Notes: generated by a model from the sequence alone, not told the origin. A stretch of 64,000 bases of DNA from Archaeoglobus sp. JdFR-24 (GCA_002011215.1 MTML01000040.1:20455-84454); one strand, 5' to 3'; positions 35,677 through 45,386 are shown, numbered from the stretch's first letter. Translations and numbers: made by a program.

Positions 35677-36699
35677 TCACTCGTAAACAAAAGCATCTAC
35701 CACTGCATGAACGACTCCCGGAGAGTAGTTTTTAACTTTTCTGAACTTTACCTTCACTTTCTTACCTGAAGCAGCAGCCGCCTTCTCGACTCTCTTAACC
35801 GGACGATCTATCACAGCGAGAGGAACTGATTCGTGGTAGTGGATGTAACCCTTCCCATTCAGAGCCTTTATTGCCACCTGCAGGAACTCGTGGCAGTAAA
35901 TGTGACCCATTATTACTCTATCTGCGACCCCCTCAGGAGTTACATACATGGAATCTCCAAGAACCGGTACAATTTCCCTGACTCTGTTCAGTTTTATGTT
36001 TTCAAGTAGATAGTAATAGGAATCGGGATTCAGCTCGATTGAATAGACTCTCTCAGGCTGAGAGTGTTTAGCTATCGGAATTGAAAAGTAGCCAATTCCT
36101 GCAAACATATCTACAACAACCTCACCCTCCTCTACAATTTTCCCAATTCTTAACCTTTCATGCAGGTTTCCAGGACTGAACATTACCTTTGTAACATCGA
36201 GCTTGAATAAACAACCATTTTCCATCTGCACAGTCTCAGATTTATCTGAATCTCCTGCAATCGGTGTTAAATTGGGTTTCCTGAGCATCCCGCTTTTTCC
36301 CATATCTCTCCAGACCGATCTGCAACGGGGATGTATCTCAAGAAGCGTCTGTCCAATCAATTGAGTATATTCGGAAATCTCCTCAGGGATCTTAACGAGT
36401 ATTATATCCCCTATAATTTTATAAGATCTTGGTATAAATTTTCTGAGCTTTTCGGGGATCTTCTTTGCCAGTAAGGTATAAAGGTCTCTCTCTTTAATAA
36501 AGTGTGGATTTTGCTGCTCTATAATCTGATAATTAGAGAATTGCTCCTCAAATCCCTTCAAAATCGGGATTATTACATTATCACCTTCAACGGTAATCAA
36601 CCTCGTTTTATCCTTGGCTCCAATACTTTCAGCATACCTTCTGACCTTTTCAGCATCTTTTTTTGGTACCCTGACGGCGATAAAAGCGCTTTCAATCAT
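35677..36699 (-). CDS. trm5: tRNA (guanine37-N1)-methyltransferase Trm5
   Basis: Makes m1G37 next to the anticodon to prevent frameshifting. The 340 aa have the N-terminal D1 domain, then a Rossmann methyltransferase with VVDMFAGIGYFSIPIA (SAM loop), YSIELNPDSYYYLLENIKLN, and GHIYCHEFLQVA, the family motif IV region. The start overlaps the end of the nmd3 gene by 8 bp, so the two are coupled. Length is normal for archaeal Trm5. Confidence 0.95.
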   Translation of the reverse strand: MIESAFIAVRVPKKDAEKVRRYAESIGAKDKTRLITVEGDNVIIPILKGFEEQFSNYQIIEQQNPHFIKERDLYTLLAKKIPEKLRKFIPRSYKIIGDIILVKIPEEISEYTQLIGQTLLEIHPRCRSVWRDMGKSGMLRKPNLTPIAGDSDKSETVQMENGCLFKLDVTKVMFSPGNLHERLRIGKIVEEGEVVVDMFAGIGYFSIPIAKHSQPERVYSIELNPDSYYYLLENIKLNRVREIVPVLGDSMYVTPEGVADRVIMGHIYCHEFLQVAIKALNGKGYIHYHESVPLAVIDRPVKRVEKAAAASGKKVKVKFRKVKNYSPGVVHAVVDAFVYE

Positions 36700-37687
36700 C
36701 TTTCATCACTTCTGACGGGAAAACGTAAATCTCTCCATCAACTTCAAAATAAAGAACTTCATCTCCCACGTTGAACTCTGTGAGTCGTTTTGTTCTGACC
36801 ACCTTCTGGTCTCGTGGTCTCAGAACCTCCACAACATCCTCATCTTTGTTCACAACGACAGTCTTCTGGATATCTTCCCTTTTTATCGCAAGTTCTGGAT
36901 CTTTGAGTTTGAATGATTTTCCAGTAGCATCGACTGCTTTTTTATTTATATGGTTGGTGACAATGAGCACCCTTCCCTCATCCCTAACAACATCTCCCAT
37001 TCTGTATTCGGGAAGTTTTATCGAATAAGTTGTTCTGAAAATATCTCTTCCGTCAATTCTCCCAGATATTTTTTTACTCTCCTTAATTCTTCCTCCAAGC
37101 CTCTCCTCAATTTTTCTGATGAGTTTTTTACCAAGATTTCGATCTCCGATATAATAGTCTATGCCCTCTTTTCTTTGAACCACCTTTGAAACAAATGCTT
37201 TGGGGTTATCCTTCTCTTTCTCGATGGAATTCTGAATTATTGTAGTGGCTATCTGAATTTCCTCACTTTCGAGTTCTCTGTTTTCCGCCCTCAACTGAAT
37301 TATGGATTCGTAGTAACCACCCGAAATTCTGCTGCACCTTTCGCAAACCTCGTAATCAATCCTCAGCTCGAAAGGAACCTCAAAAGAAATCTTCTCTCCT
37401 CTAAAAGATCCATCAAAAGAGAGAATACCTGTATTTTCACCCATTTCTTTTATCTCAAAGTTTTTGATCTCGAATTCCTCATCACAAGTAAAATTTTTCA
37501 TGATTTCATCCATTACAGCATCGTAGATATCTTTTTCACACCATTTTCCTGAAAAAAACCTCCCACATTTCGAACACTTCCTAATTTCGATGTATGGTCT
37601 GAATTCGAATAATTCATTCCTCTCTAAATAGCATTTCGAACAGATTTCATATTCGGTTTCCTCTCCACATATGGCACATTTTCTCAT
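36692..37687 (-). CDS. nmd3: NMD3 family protein
   Basis: Archaeal homologue of the 60S ribosomal export/maturation factor NMD3; in archaea probably a large-subunit assembly or release factor. The 331 aa begin with paired zinc motifs (CAICGEETEYEICSKCYLE and CSKCGRFFSGKWC), followed by the eIF5A/OB-like region. Overlap with trm5 and an RNA-related neighbour support the assignment. Confidence 0.93.
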   Translation of the reverse strand: MRKCAICGEETEYEICSKCYLERNELFEFRPYIEIRKCSKCGRFFSGKWCEKDIYDAVMDEIMKNFTCDEEFEIKNFEIKEMGENTGILSFDGSFRGEKISFEVPFELRIDYEVCERCSRISGGYYESIIQLRAENRELESEEIQIATTIIQNSIEKEKDNPKAFVSKVVQRKEGIDYYIGDRNLGKKLIRKIEERLGGRIKESKKISGRIDGRDIFRTTYSIKLPEYRMGDVVRDEGRVLIVTNHINKKAVDATGKSFKLKDPELAIKREDIQKTVVVNKDEDVVEVLRPRDQKVVRTKRLTEFNVGDEVLYFEVDGEIYVFPSEVMKDD

Positions 37688-37807
37688 TGATGTAGGTTTG
37701 AAGGCAGGTTATTTTAGTTTTACACATCTTTGGTTTATGGTGTGTGGCTGGTGAATGGGGTTAATCAAGAACGGTTAATCAGACGTAAAAAATTAAATAA
37801 AGCGGGA

Positions 37808-38572
37808 TTAGTATTCGTATGTTATGTAAACGCTCGAGCTAATCTGAACGTCTGAGGGGGACACTGGTGTTGAAGCATCCATTCCTGCTTCAGATTTATA
37901 CAGCGCTTGAAAAGGTACAGGCCTGTAATAAGATCCCTCCACTACGATTTTGGATGGTTTTATACTATCAATTCCAAGTTCATTTGCGACAACCTCTGCC
38001 TTTCCTTTAGCATCCTGAACAGCCATTCTCAGTGCATCATCATAATATTTTTTCCTCGTGTCCTCCTTTAAACCAAAGGTGATGCCATCAATCCTGTTCG
38101 CACCAGCTCTGGTTGCAGCATCAATTATTTTTCCAGCCATATCTGGCTCGGAGGTGACTGATATCTTGTTTGTAACTCTGTAACCGACGATTATATTTTT
38201 CTGGGTCTTAGTAAATCCTGTTGATTCCTCGACCCACTGATAGATGGGTTCGATTCTGTAACCGGTTGTTTTGATATTCTTTTCGGGAATCTTCAACTTC
38301 CTGAGTTCATTGTAGATTGCGTTCATTTTTTCGGCATTGTTCGATGAAGCATCCTGAGCATTTTCAGCTTCTGTCACAACTGCCAATACAACATTAACCT
38401 CGTCCGGTTCAGCGTAAACAGTTGCGTATCCATTCACTTCTAATGTGCCGTTAAATTTTGTTTCTTGAGACTTTACTGGTTCGATGCTGGTTTGGAGTAA
38501 TACTGCGACAATTAAAAATGCAAACAAACCTGCTGTCAGTCCTACTAAAAATCCTGCTTTCTTTCGGTTCAT
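37808..38572 (-). CDS. SIMPL/DUF541 domain protein, membrane-anchored
   Basis: The 254 aa start with a basic stretch and a hydrophobic segment (residues about 7-28, GFLVGLTAGLFAFLIVAVLL), indicating export with an N-terminal anchor. The rest is one SIMPL domain: TLEVNGYATVYAEPDEVNV, KNIKTTGYRIEPIYQW, VGYRVTNKISVT and KKYYDDALRMAVQDAKGKAE. Its function in archaea is unknown; bacterial relatives are periplasmic and linked to stress or interleukin-receptor-associated signalling in animals. Divergent from the Hdr-like gene. Confidence 0.9.
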   Translation of the reverse strand: MNRKKAGFLVGLTAGLFAFLIVAVLLQTSIEPVKSQETKFNGTLEVNGYATVYAEPDEVNVVLAVVTEAENAQDASSNNAEKMNAIYNELRKLKIPEKNIKTTGYRIEPIYQWVEESTGFTKTQKNIIVGYRVTNKISVTSEPDMAGKIIDAATRAGANRIDGITFGLKEDTRKKYYDDALRMAVQDAKGKAEVVANELGIDSIKPSKIVVEGSYYRPVPFQALYKSEAGMDASTPVSPSDVQISSSVYITYEY

Positions 38573-38700
38573 AATTTCTGTCTTGTGAATTTGTTTATAC
38601 TTCTATTTATTTTGTTTTATTTTATATTTTAAAATTTAAAAATCCCATAACCAACAGTAATTTTCACAACTTTAATAAACTTAAGATCTATTTCCTTTTG

Positions 38701-39792
38701 ATGATTTGTGAACTCGAAACAGATACTTTGAGCTTATGCATGCAATGCGGGACATGTTCAGCTACCTGTGTTTCAAGATATTCTTTTAACTTAAGGAAGA
38801 TCTTAATGGAATGGATCTCAAAGAACAGACATTTGGAATCTAATGCAGGGTTATGGGACTGCACCACATGCCTCAACTGTCAGAAGAGATGTCCCAGAGG
38901 GATCCCGCTCACTCAAATTATTATTGATTCGAGAAAGATGATCATCGAAAGTGGAAAGGCTCCGCCGGACATAAGGGATATGCTAATTTCGATCCAGAAA
39001 CACAGAAATCCCTATGGGGAATCTAAACATAAACGTTCGGAATGGATGAAGGATTTAAATATAAAGCATGCTAAGGATGGAGAATTCGAATGGCTCTGGT
39101 ATATCGGCTGTGCGAACTCCTACGATCCGAGAGGCAGGGAAATTGCAATTAAAACTGCAGAAATTCTGGATGAAATGGGAATATATTTTGCAGTTCTCGG
39201 AAATGAGGAGGGTTGTTGCGGTAACGATGTACTCAGAGTTGGTGAAGAGGGTTTGTTTGAATCTCTTAGAGAAGAGAATCACTTGGTTTTTAGGAAATAT
39301 GGTGTGAGAAGAATTCTAACATCCTCTCCCCATTGTTATAACACATTCAAAAATGAATATCAGGGATATGATGTGATGACAGTTCTCGAAATGATTTACT
39401 GGGGCATTAAAACCGGAATACTGAATTTCAGACATGATGTTGAGGCAAAGGTTACATTTCATGATCCCTGCTATCTCGGCAGATACAATGGAATTTATGA
39501 TGCCCCGAGGGAGATTCTGGCATCAATTTATGGAATCGAACTCGTTGAGATGTCAAGAAACAGAGAGAACAGTTTTTGCTGTGGAGGTGGTGGGGGGAAC
39601 ATATTGAGGGATAATTTATCGAGACCAAACGTGATAAGGGCAAGAGAAGCCTCTCTAACCGGGGCAGATATAGTTGCTGTTGCATGTCCTTTTTGCCTGA
39701 CAATGTTGGAGGATGGATTAAAATCCATAGGAAAGGAGATTACTGTGATGGATATTATAGAGCTCGTTCACCTTGCTGTGTTTGGTGAGTAG
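38701..39792 (+). CDS. HdrC-HdrB fusion, heterodisulfide-reductase-like iron-sulfur protein
   Basis: The 363 aa combine an HdrC-like N-terminus with two 4Fe-4S motifs (CMQCGTCSATCVSRY, CTTCLNCQKRCPRGI) and two HdrB-like CCG domains (GCANSYDP with EGCCGNDV; HDPCYLGRYN with FCCGGGGGN). Relatives of the HdrD type use non-cubane clusters to reduce disulfides or oxidise organic acids. TTTAATAA at 38671-38678 is centred 26-27 nt before ATG 38701, so transcription probably begins at the start codon. Its electron partner is not in the neighbourhood; the following gene is unknown. Confidence 0.9.
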   Translation: MICELETDTLSLCMQCGTCSATCVSRYSFNLRKILMEWISKNRHLESNAGLWDCTTCLNCQKRCPRGIPLTQIIIDSRKMIIESGKAPPDIRDMLISIQKHRNPYGESKHKRSEWMKDLNIKHAKDGEFEWLWYIGCANSYDPRGREIAIKTAEILDEMGIYFAVLGNEEGCCGNDVLRVGEEGLFESLREENHLVFRKYGVRRILTSSPHCYNTFKNEYQGYDVMTVLEMIYWGIKTGILNFRHDVEAKVTFHDPCYLGRYNGIYDAPREILASIYGIELVEMSRNRENSFCCGGGGGNILRDNLSRPNVIRAREASLTGADIVAVACPFCLTMLEDGLKSIGKEITVMDIIELVHLAVFGE

Positions 39793-39850
39793 TTTGGTGA
39801 GTTGAGATAGTTGGGTTAAATTGAATAAAATGCAAGTGGTGAAAGGAATT

Positions 39851-40786
39851 ATGGAAATCAAAATCGTGATGACTTCTCACAGGGTTGAATTTATCCCTAT
39901 GCTTAGAGATGAAGCTCTTAACTCTGAGATTATAATACTTGAAGAGCCTCCAAACCAGAATCTTTTCGATTTCTTCGAGGGTAAGATGTCTGTCGAGGAT
40001 TATGTGAGAGGTGTTGATACTTCTTTCCCACTCTATACTTATTTCCTGTCTGATCTGTTGAAGAATCTCCATTCAATGGGTAAGGAAATACATCAGATAG
40101 AGCCATATCTTGAAATCATTCAGAAGTTACAGAAGTCTATAGAAGATGGGAGTTTTGAAGACCTGATTAAAAATCCGGAGATAGAAAGAGTGAGGTTGGT
40201 TGAAAAAAGAGCTTTTGGGGCATTTATTGATTATCAGGAAGCTTTTCTATCTGGAGACTTCGAGAGGTTAATTGAATCAACGATTGAATTTTCAAAGGCA
40301 GATGCTGAAAGATTTAGGGTTAGAGATTGTATGAGGGCCAAAGAAGTGACGAGATTTATTGAGCACTGCAGGTATCATAAGCATCACGAACAGGAATTGA
40401 GAATTCTGATAGAGGCAGGATCTATTCACTCTCGACTCTATCCTGCTTTGAAAAAAGTGTTTAAGAGCGATTATATTGAAGTTATCAACCTGAAAGAAAT
40501 CGTTGCGAGAAATGTGGGTCTTGAAATGCTTGACAATCCGGGAAATCAGCTAACTGAAGTATTTTTAATGGGGAAGGAATTTGACAAAAAGGATTTGAAA
40601 TTGCTTGCTGCAAGGAGTCTGGTTTATATTTCTAAAATAACTCCTGAGGAGATGCTACCTGATGATGAAAACGAGTATCCTCACCTTTTAGAGGAAATCA
40701 ATACTATAAAGGAAGTAATGAAAATGAACTATGAAGAGTGCAAGCAGGAATTCACAAGAATCTGGAAAAGGAAATTGAGAAAATAG
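39851..40786 (+). CDS. Uncharacterised, possibly TraB/ChaN-like protein
   Basis: I cannot name the family. The 311 aa are soluble and helix-rich: a beta-strand start (EIKIVMTSHRVEFIPMLRDE), then IIILEEPPNQNLFDFFEG, a polar helical middle, DCMRAKEVTRFIEHC and a His-rich CRYHKHHEQELRILIEAGSI. The ILEEPPN and IEAGSIHSRL elements are reminiscent of the TraB/TIKI/ChaN group of Glu/His-dependent hydrolases; this is a weak resemblance. The start at 39851 follows GAAAGGAATT. It is encoded between the Hdr-like and SPOUT genes on the same strand. Confidence 0.7.
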   Translation: MEIKIVMTSHRVEFIPMLRDEALNSEIIILEEPPNQNLFDFFEGKMSVEDYVRGVDTSFPLYTYFLSDLLKNLHSMGKEIHQIEPYLEIIQKLQKSIEDGSFEDLIKNPEIERVRLVEKRAFGAFIDYQEAFLSGDFERLIESTIEFSKADAERFRVRDCMRAKEVTRFIEHCRYHKHHEQELRILIEAGSIHSRLYPALKKVFKSDYIEVINLKEIVARNVGLEMLDNPGNQLTEVFLMGKEFDKKDLKLLAARSLVYISKITPEEMLPDDENEYPHLLEEINTIKEVMKMNYEECKQEFTRIWKRKLRK

Positions 40787-40877
40787 AATATGGTTCTTGA
40801 TAGAGTTCTCGAACAGAATCGGTTTAGAATGTGTAACTGGAATTAATATTTTAAACAAACTTCCTGTCATATATCCT

Positions 40878-41654
40878 ATGGAACTATCAATTGCCATACC
40901 ATCTTCATCACTCATTAATGAAACTGATGAAAGGATAAAGGCTTACAAAGTTTGGCAGATTGCAAGAGCTGCGGCTATTTTCAGGGTTGGAGAAATTATA
41001 GTCTATCCCGACCCAAAAAAAGATGAATCAGACTATATAATCGAGATTCTGAAATTTCTTGAAGTCCCGCAGTATCTTAGAAAGGATCTTATTCCGATAA
41101 AGAGGTCGTTGAAGTACGTTGGTTTGCTTCCACCTCTGTCCATTCCATCGCATCGCCCGAAACATTTAAAAATCGGTGAGGTGAGGGAAGGGGTTGTAAG
41201 AAAAGTTGGTCCTGACGGAACGGCTTGGGTGGATATAGGTCTTAACGCCCTGGCCCTCATGAGGGATTATGTCCCTTCAGGGGCCCGCGTTACCGTCAGG
41301 GTCTGTTCGAAGAAACCGTTGGTGGTCGAGGAAGCTAAACCTCCGGGTTACTGGGGGTATAAAGTAAAGAAAGTTGATCTCGGAGAAATCCTGGAAAATG
41401 AAAGCACAATTGTGCTTTCGAGAAAGGGAGAACAGGTAACTGTGGAAAAGGCTAAAGGCCTTGATAGAGCGTTGCTCATATTTGGAAGTCCGGAAGAAGG
41501 TGTATTTGAGATTGCAAGGCGAACCGGACTTGAAATAAGCTCGAAGGTCAGATGCTGGAACACAATCCCCGATCAGGGTACTGAAACCGTGAGGCTGGAG
41601 GAAGCAATCACCTCGACTCTGGCGGTGCTGAATGTGATCTGCAGGCGTGGGTGA
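40878..41654 (+). CDS. SPOUT-class RNA methyltransferase (DUF171)
   Basis: 258 aa. The conserved archaeal protein encoded just upstream of rpl3 in many genomes, with a SPOUT fold and an inserted OB-like domain. Seen: ELSIAIPSSSLINETDERI, KVWQIARAAAIFRVGEI, the knot-type C-terminus GSPEEGVFEIA and NTIPDQGTETVRLEEAI. It probably methylates rRNA. TATTTTAAA at about 40847-40855 is centred near 27 nt before ATG 40878, so it is likely leaderless; the in-frame ATG at 40797 gives a non-conserved extension. Confidence 0.9.
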   Translation: MELSIAIPSSSLINETDERIKAYKVWQIARAAAIFRVGEIIVYPDPKKDESDYIIEILKFLEVPQYLRKDLIPIKRSLKYVGLLPPLSIPSHRPKHLKIGEVREGVVRKVGPDGTAWVDIGLNALALMRDYVPSGARVTVRVCSKKPLVVEEAKPPGYWGYKVKKVDLGEILENESTIVLSRKGEQVTVEKAKGLDRALLIFGSPEEGVFEIARRTGLEISSKVRCWNTIPDQGTETVRLEEAITSTLAVLNVICRRG

Positions 41655-41690
41655 GCGCAGGTAGACGCAGATAAGCACAGGTAAGCACAG
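41651..41690. repeat. Four 10-bp tandem units before the ribosomal operon
   Basis: Successive decamers GTGAGCGCAG, GTAGACGCAG, ATAAGCACAG, GTAAGCACAG and a partial fifth (GTAAAA). They begin at the stop codon of the SPOUT gene and end 14 bp before the TATA box of the L3 operon. The period equals about one helical turn. Confidence 0.85.
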
Positions 41691-41703
41691 GTAAAAAATC
41701 AGG

Positions 41704-41711
41704 TTTATAAT
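41704..41711 (+). promoter_or_regulatory. TATA box of the L3-L15 operon
   Basis: TTTATAAT, about 60 nt before the rpl3 ATG; a start near 41735 leaves a leader of about 30 nt with AGGTGGTAGGTA as ribosome site. Confidence 0.6.
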
Positions 41712-41763
41712 ATGGGTTTGGAATGAAGAAAGAAAAGATAAACTGGAAAATAGGTGGTAGGTA

Positions 41764-42762
41764 ATGAAAGAGCACAGACCAAGAAGAGGATCTCTGGCAT
41801 TTTCTCCAAGAAAGAGAGCTGCCAGCATTGTTCCAAGGATAAGGGCTTGGCCCGACCACGATGGTGAACCAAAGATGCTGGGTTTTGCCGGTTATAAGGC
41901 TGGCATGACTCATGTCGTGATGGTAGATGATAAAAGAAACTCTCCAACATATGGGGAGGAGATTGTCGTACCCGTAACGGTTATTGAGGCTCCACCATTG
42001 AAAGTTGGAGCAATAAGGGTATACAAAAAGACGCCCTACGGAATGCAGATTACTGCAGAAGTTTGGGCTGATGATTTAGATGACTTCTTGGGCAGAAGAT
42101 GCACTCTACCCAAATCTACAGAATCAACTGATCTCGATAAACTGGAGGTCTCCGATTTTTCAGAAGTCAGAGTCATAACGTATACACAACCCTATAAAAT
42201 GGTAGGTGTCCCAAAAAAGGTTCCAGATGTTATGGAGCAGAAAATTAGTGGAAACGATCTAGAAAAATGCCTTGAATATGCAAAAGAAAAGCTTGGGAAG
42301 GAAATCAGAGTGTTTGAAGCCTTTAACGAGGGTTCGATTATTGATGTTACCTCTATCACGAAAGGTAAAGGTTTTCAGGGACCCGTTAAGAGATGGGGAG
42401 TTATAACCTTGAACGCGAAACATGCGAGGAGCAGCAAGCACAGGAGAATAGGCAATCTAGGGCCATGGAACCCCCACCATGTAAGACCCACTGTACCGCA
42501 GGCAGGTCAGATGGGATTCCATCAGAGAACTGAGTTCAACAAGAGGATCGTCAAGATAGGTGACAATGGAGAGGAGATTACACCTAATGGAGGATTTGTG
42601 CATTACGGTATTGTGAAAAATGATTATGTTATGGTCTCGGGCAGCGTACCTGGAACAATTAAAAGACTGATCAGATTTAGGGATGCGATAAGACCACCAT
42701 CAGCTATCTATGAAGGTGTTAACGTCATATATGTCAGTACGACATCCAAACAAGGCAGGTGA
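41764..42762 (+). CDS. rpl3: Ribosomal protein L3
   Basis: First gene of the S10/spc-like super-operon; a 50S core protein near the peptidyl-transferase centre. 332 aa; the N-terminus RPRRGSLAFSPRKRAASIVPRI and GYKAGMTHVVMVDD are typical of the archaeal/eukaryotic form, as is the central GFQGPVKRWGV with the HARSSKHRRIG loop. Confidence 0.98.
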   Translation: MKEHRPRRGSLAFSPRKRAASIVPRIRAWPDHDGEPKMLGFAGYKAGMTHVVMVDDKRNSPTYGEEIVVPVTVIEAPPLKVGAIRVYKKTPYGMQITAEVWADDLDDFLGRRCTLPKSTESTDLDKLEVSDFSEVRVITYTQPYKMVGVPKKVPDVMEQKISGNDLEKCLEYAKEKLGKEIRVFEAFNEGSIIDVTSITKGKGFQGPVKRWGVITLNAKHARSSKHRRIGNLGPWNPHHVRPTVPQAGQMGFHQRTEFNKRIVKIGDNGEEITPNGGFVHYGIVKNDYVMVSGSVPGTIKRLIRFRDAIRPPSAIYEGVNVIYVSTTSKQGR

Positions 42763-42768
42763 TGTTTG

Positions 42769-43527
42769 ATGAAAGCTAAGGTTTACGATCTCAAAGGTGA
42801 AGTTGTTGAAGAAATAGAACTTCCGGCAGTTTTTGAAACAGAACTCAGGCCGGATATAATTAAAAAAGCCGTTCATGCCATACAGAGTAGAAGAAGGCAG
42901 CCTTATGGACCAAATCCACTATCAGGCATAAATTATTCAGCAGAAAATTGGGGACCTGGACATGGATTTGCAAGGGTTCCCAGGCTGAAAACTGGTAGAA
43001 GGGCTGCCAAGGTCCCTCAGGCCGTAAAAGGAAGGGCCCCACACCCTCCGAAAGTACAGAAAGTATGGGAGGAGAAGATTAACAAAAAAGAAATGAGAAA
43101 AGCTCTTTGTTCTGCAATAGCAGCAACTGTGAATCCCGAACTTGTATCTGAAAGATCACACGTTTTTTCAGGTGAGTTGCCCAAGGTTGTATCTGATGAA
43201 ATTCACGGACTTAAAAAGACAAAAGAAGTTATCGAGGTTTTCAAAGCTATAGGAGTTTATGAGGATGTTGAAAGGGCCAAAGCCAGGAAAAGAGTGAGAG
43301 CTGGTAAGGGGAAGATGAGGGGTAGAAAGTACGTTGGTAAGAAAAGTGTCCTTCTTATTGTTGGTGAAAATTCGGATATAATCAGGGCTGCAAGGAATCT
43401 TCCAGGTGTTGACGTTGCGGTTGCAAGGAATCTGAATGTTGAGCTACTCGCTCCTGGTGCAAACGTCGGGAGGCTAACTGTATGGTCAAAGTCTGCGATT
43501 GATTATCTGGAGGGGTGGTTATGCTGA
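42769..43527 (+). CDS. rpl4: Ribosomal protein L4 (L4e type)
   Basis: 50S protein whose loop lines the exit tunnel. 252 aa; QSRRRQPYGPNPLSGINYSA and GRRAAKVPQAVKGRAPHPPK form the tunnel loop, and the C-terminus has NLNVELLAPGANVGRLTVWS. ATG 42769 follows GGTGATGTTTG. Its end overlaps the start of rpl23 by 7 bp. Confidence 0.98.
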   Translation: MKAKVYDLKGEVVEEIELPAVFETELRPDIIKKAVHAIQSRRRQPYGPNPLSGINYSAENWGPGHGFARVPRLKTGRRAAKVPQAVKGRAPHPPKVQKVWEEKINKKEMRKALCSAIAATVNPELVSERSHVFSGELPKVVSDEIHGLKKTKEVIEVFKAIGVYEDVERAKARKRVRAGKGKMRGRKYVGKKSVLLIVGENSDIIRAARNLPGVDVAVARNLNVELLAPGANVGRLTVWSKSAIDYLEGWLC

Positions 43528-43766
43528 TAAAAAGTTTTATTGTTACTGAAAAATCCACAATTGAAATAGAGAAAAACATACTGACGGCGATTGTTGACAA
43601 AAAAGCTGACAAAAAGGACATTAAAAAGGAGATTGAGCGGAGATTTGATGTGAAAGTAGATTATGTGAATACGCTTATAACTCCAAAGGGAGAGAAAAAG
43701 GCGTACATTAAACTTATGCCAGATTACTCGGCTGAAGAAGTCCTCTCCAAACTTGGAGTGTTCTAA
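43521..43766 (+). CDS. rpl23: Ribosomal protein L23
   Basis: Exit-tunnel rim protein and docking site for SRP and SecY. 81 aa; SFIVTEKSTIEIEKN and the C-terminal NTLITPKGEKKAYIKL are typical. The ATG at 43521 follows GGAGGGGTGGTT and lies inside the last codons of rpl4. Confidence 0.97.
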   Translation: MLIKSFIVTEKSTIEIEKNILTAIVDKKADKKDIKKEIERRFDVKVDYVNTLITPKGEKKAYIKLMPDYSAEEVLSKLGVF

Positions 43767-43779
43767 TTGAGGTGATAAG

Positions 43780-44490
43780 ATGGGTAAAAGGATAATCTCA
43801 CAGAACAGGGGTAAAGGAACCCCAACGTATAGGGCTCCGTCACATAGGTATAAAGCTGATTTGAAGCACCTGAATTTTACCGAATCTCTGACAGCCAGAG
43901 TTATTGACATTGAACACGATCCAGCCAGAAATGCGCCTATTGCAAAAGTTGCTTTGCCTGATGGGAGTGTAACATATGTTATAGCTACAGAGGGCATGGG
44001 CATAGGAGATGTAATTGAAGCTGGAATAAGTGTTAGTTTAAAGCCTGGAAACACGACGCTGTTGAAGAACATCCCTGAAGGAACTCCGGTTTGCAACATT
44101 GAATCAAATCCTGGTGATGGTGGAAAGTTTGCAAGAGCAAGTGGAACTTTTGCACTACTTGTCTCTCATGAAGAGGAAAGAACGTTGCTTCAGATGCCAT
44201 CAGGTGTTCTAAAGTGGTTTAACCCATCCTGCAGAGCAACGATTGGAATTGTTGCCGGTGGTGGTAGGACAGACAAACCCTTTGTTAAGGCAGGCAAAAA
44301 ATATCACAAATATAAGAGCAAAGCTGCCAAATGGCCGAGGGTGAGGGGAGTTGCGATGAACTCGGTTGATCACCCCTTCGGTGGAGGAAAACACCAGCAC
44401 ACCGGAAAACCGAAAACTGTTGGCAGAAATGCGCCTCCAGGCAGGAAAGTTGGGAGTATAGCAGCCAGAAGAACTGGAGCGAAGAGGTAA
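43780..44490 (+). CDS. rpl2: Ribosomal protein L2
   Basis: 50S protein at the subunit interface. 236 aa, archaeal length. [20 protein letters not shown] opens it, and the conserved [14 protein letters not shown] loop with [18 protein letters not shown] ends it; the conserved His of that loop is present. Confidence 0.98.
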   Translation: MGKRIISQNRGKGTPTYRAPSHRYKADLKHLNFTESLTARVIDIEHDPARNAPIAKVALPDGSVTYVIATEGMGIGDVIEAGISVSLKPGNTTLLKNIPEGTPVCNIESNPGDGGKFARASGTFALLVSHEEERTLLQMPSGVLKWFNPSCRATIGIVAGGGRTDKPFVKAGKKYHKYKSKAAKWPRVRGVAMNSVDHPFGGGKHQHTGKPKTVGRNAPPGRKVGSIAARRTGAKR

Positions 44491-44512
44491 AATTGTTGAT
44501 GGAGGGATTTTA

Positions 44513-44914
44513 ATGGCTTTAAAAAGTAAGGTTGTAAGGCCCAAGGATTTCAAGTTTCGGGGACTGACTCTGGATGAAATTAAGAACATGACTCTTGAAC
44601 AATTTGCTCAGCTTTTACCTTCAAGAGAAAGGAGAAAGATAAAGAGGGGTTTTACAGAGCAGGAGGAGAAGCTCCTGAGAAAATTGAGAAAAAAGGATTT
44701 CGTAAGAACACATTGCAGAGATATGATCATCATTCCTGAAATGGTGGGCAAAATAATAATGGTTCACAATGGCAAGGACTTTGTTAGAGTAGAGATCAAA
44801 CCGGAGATGATCGGACACAGACTCGGTGAATTCGCTCCCACAAGGACATTCATTAAGCACAGCGGACCCGGTGTTGGTGCAACGAGAAGTAGTAAATTCG
44901 TTCCACTGAAGTGA
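44513..44914 (+). CDS. rps19: Ribosomal protein S19
   Basis: 30S head protein. 133 aa with the archaeal N-terminal extension ([14 protein letters not shown]), the core [20 protein letters not shown] and the C-terminal [16 protein letters not shown]. Confidence 0.98.
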   Translation: MALKSKVVRPKDFKFRGLTLDEIKNMTLEQFAQLLPSRERRKIKRGFTEQEEKLLRKLRKKDFVRTHCRDMIIIPEMVGKIIMVHNGKDFVRVEIKPEMIGHRLGEFAPTRTFIKHSGPGVGATRSSKFVPLK

Positions 44915-44924
44915 GGAGGATAGA

Positions 44925-45386
44925 ATGGCAAGAGTTGGTTATGCATACGAACCCGAAGATGATGCGAAGGCTGCAAAAGCAATGGGTTACGAATTTCCAA
45001 TTAGCTTCAAGCACGCAGTTGAGATTTGTGCTGCTCTCAAAGGAAAGAAAATTGATGAGGCCGTTAAGTATCTTGAAGAAGTCATAGAGCTGAAAAGGCC
45101 GGTACCATTCAAAAAACATGATAAAAAGGTACCGCACAAAAGAGGACTTGAAAAATGGTATGCAGGAAGATATCCACAGAAAGCAGCGAAACACATTCTC
45201 AAGGTAATAAAGAATTTGGAAGCAAATGCTGATTATAAGGGTATTGAGAAGGAGAGGCTGGTAATAACACATGCTCAGGCCAAGAAAGGTAGGGTTTTGA
45301 AAAGATATATGCCAAGAGCCTTTGGAAGAGCCACTCCTAAATTTAGAACTCTTACCACAGTTGAATTCGTTGCAGAGGTGCGATAA
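44925..45386 (+). CDS. rpl22: Ribosomal protein L22
   Basis: Exit-tunnel protein. 153 aa; SFKHAVEICAALKGKKIDEA, the loop VPFKKHDKKVPHKRGLEKWY and AKKGRVLKRYMPRAFGRATP match the archaeal form. Stop and next start overlap as TAATG. Confidence 0.98.
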   Translation: MARVGYAYEPEDDAKAAKAMGYEFPISFKHAVEICAALKGKKIDEAVKYLEEVIELKRPVPFKKHDKKVPHKRGLEKWYAGRYPQKAAKHILKVIKNLEANADYKGIEKERLVITHAQAKKGRVLKRYMPRAFGRATPKFRTLTTVEFVAEVR

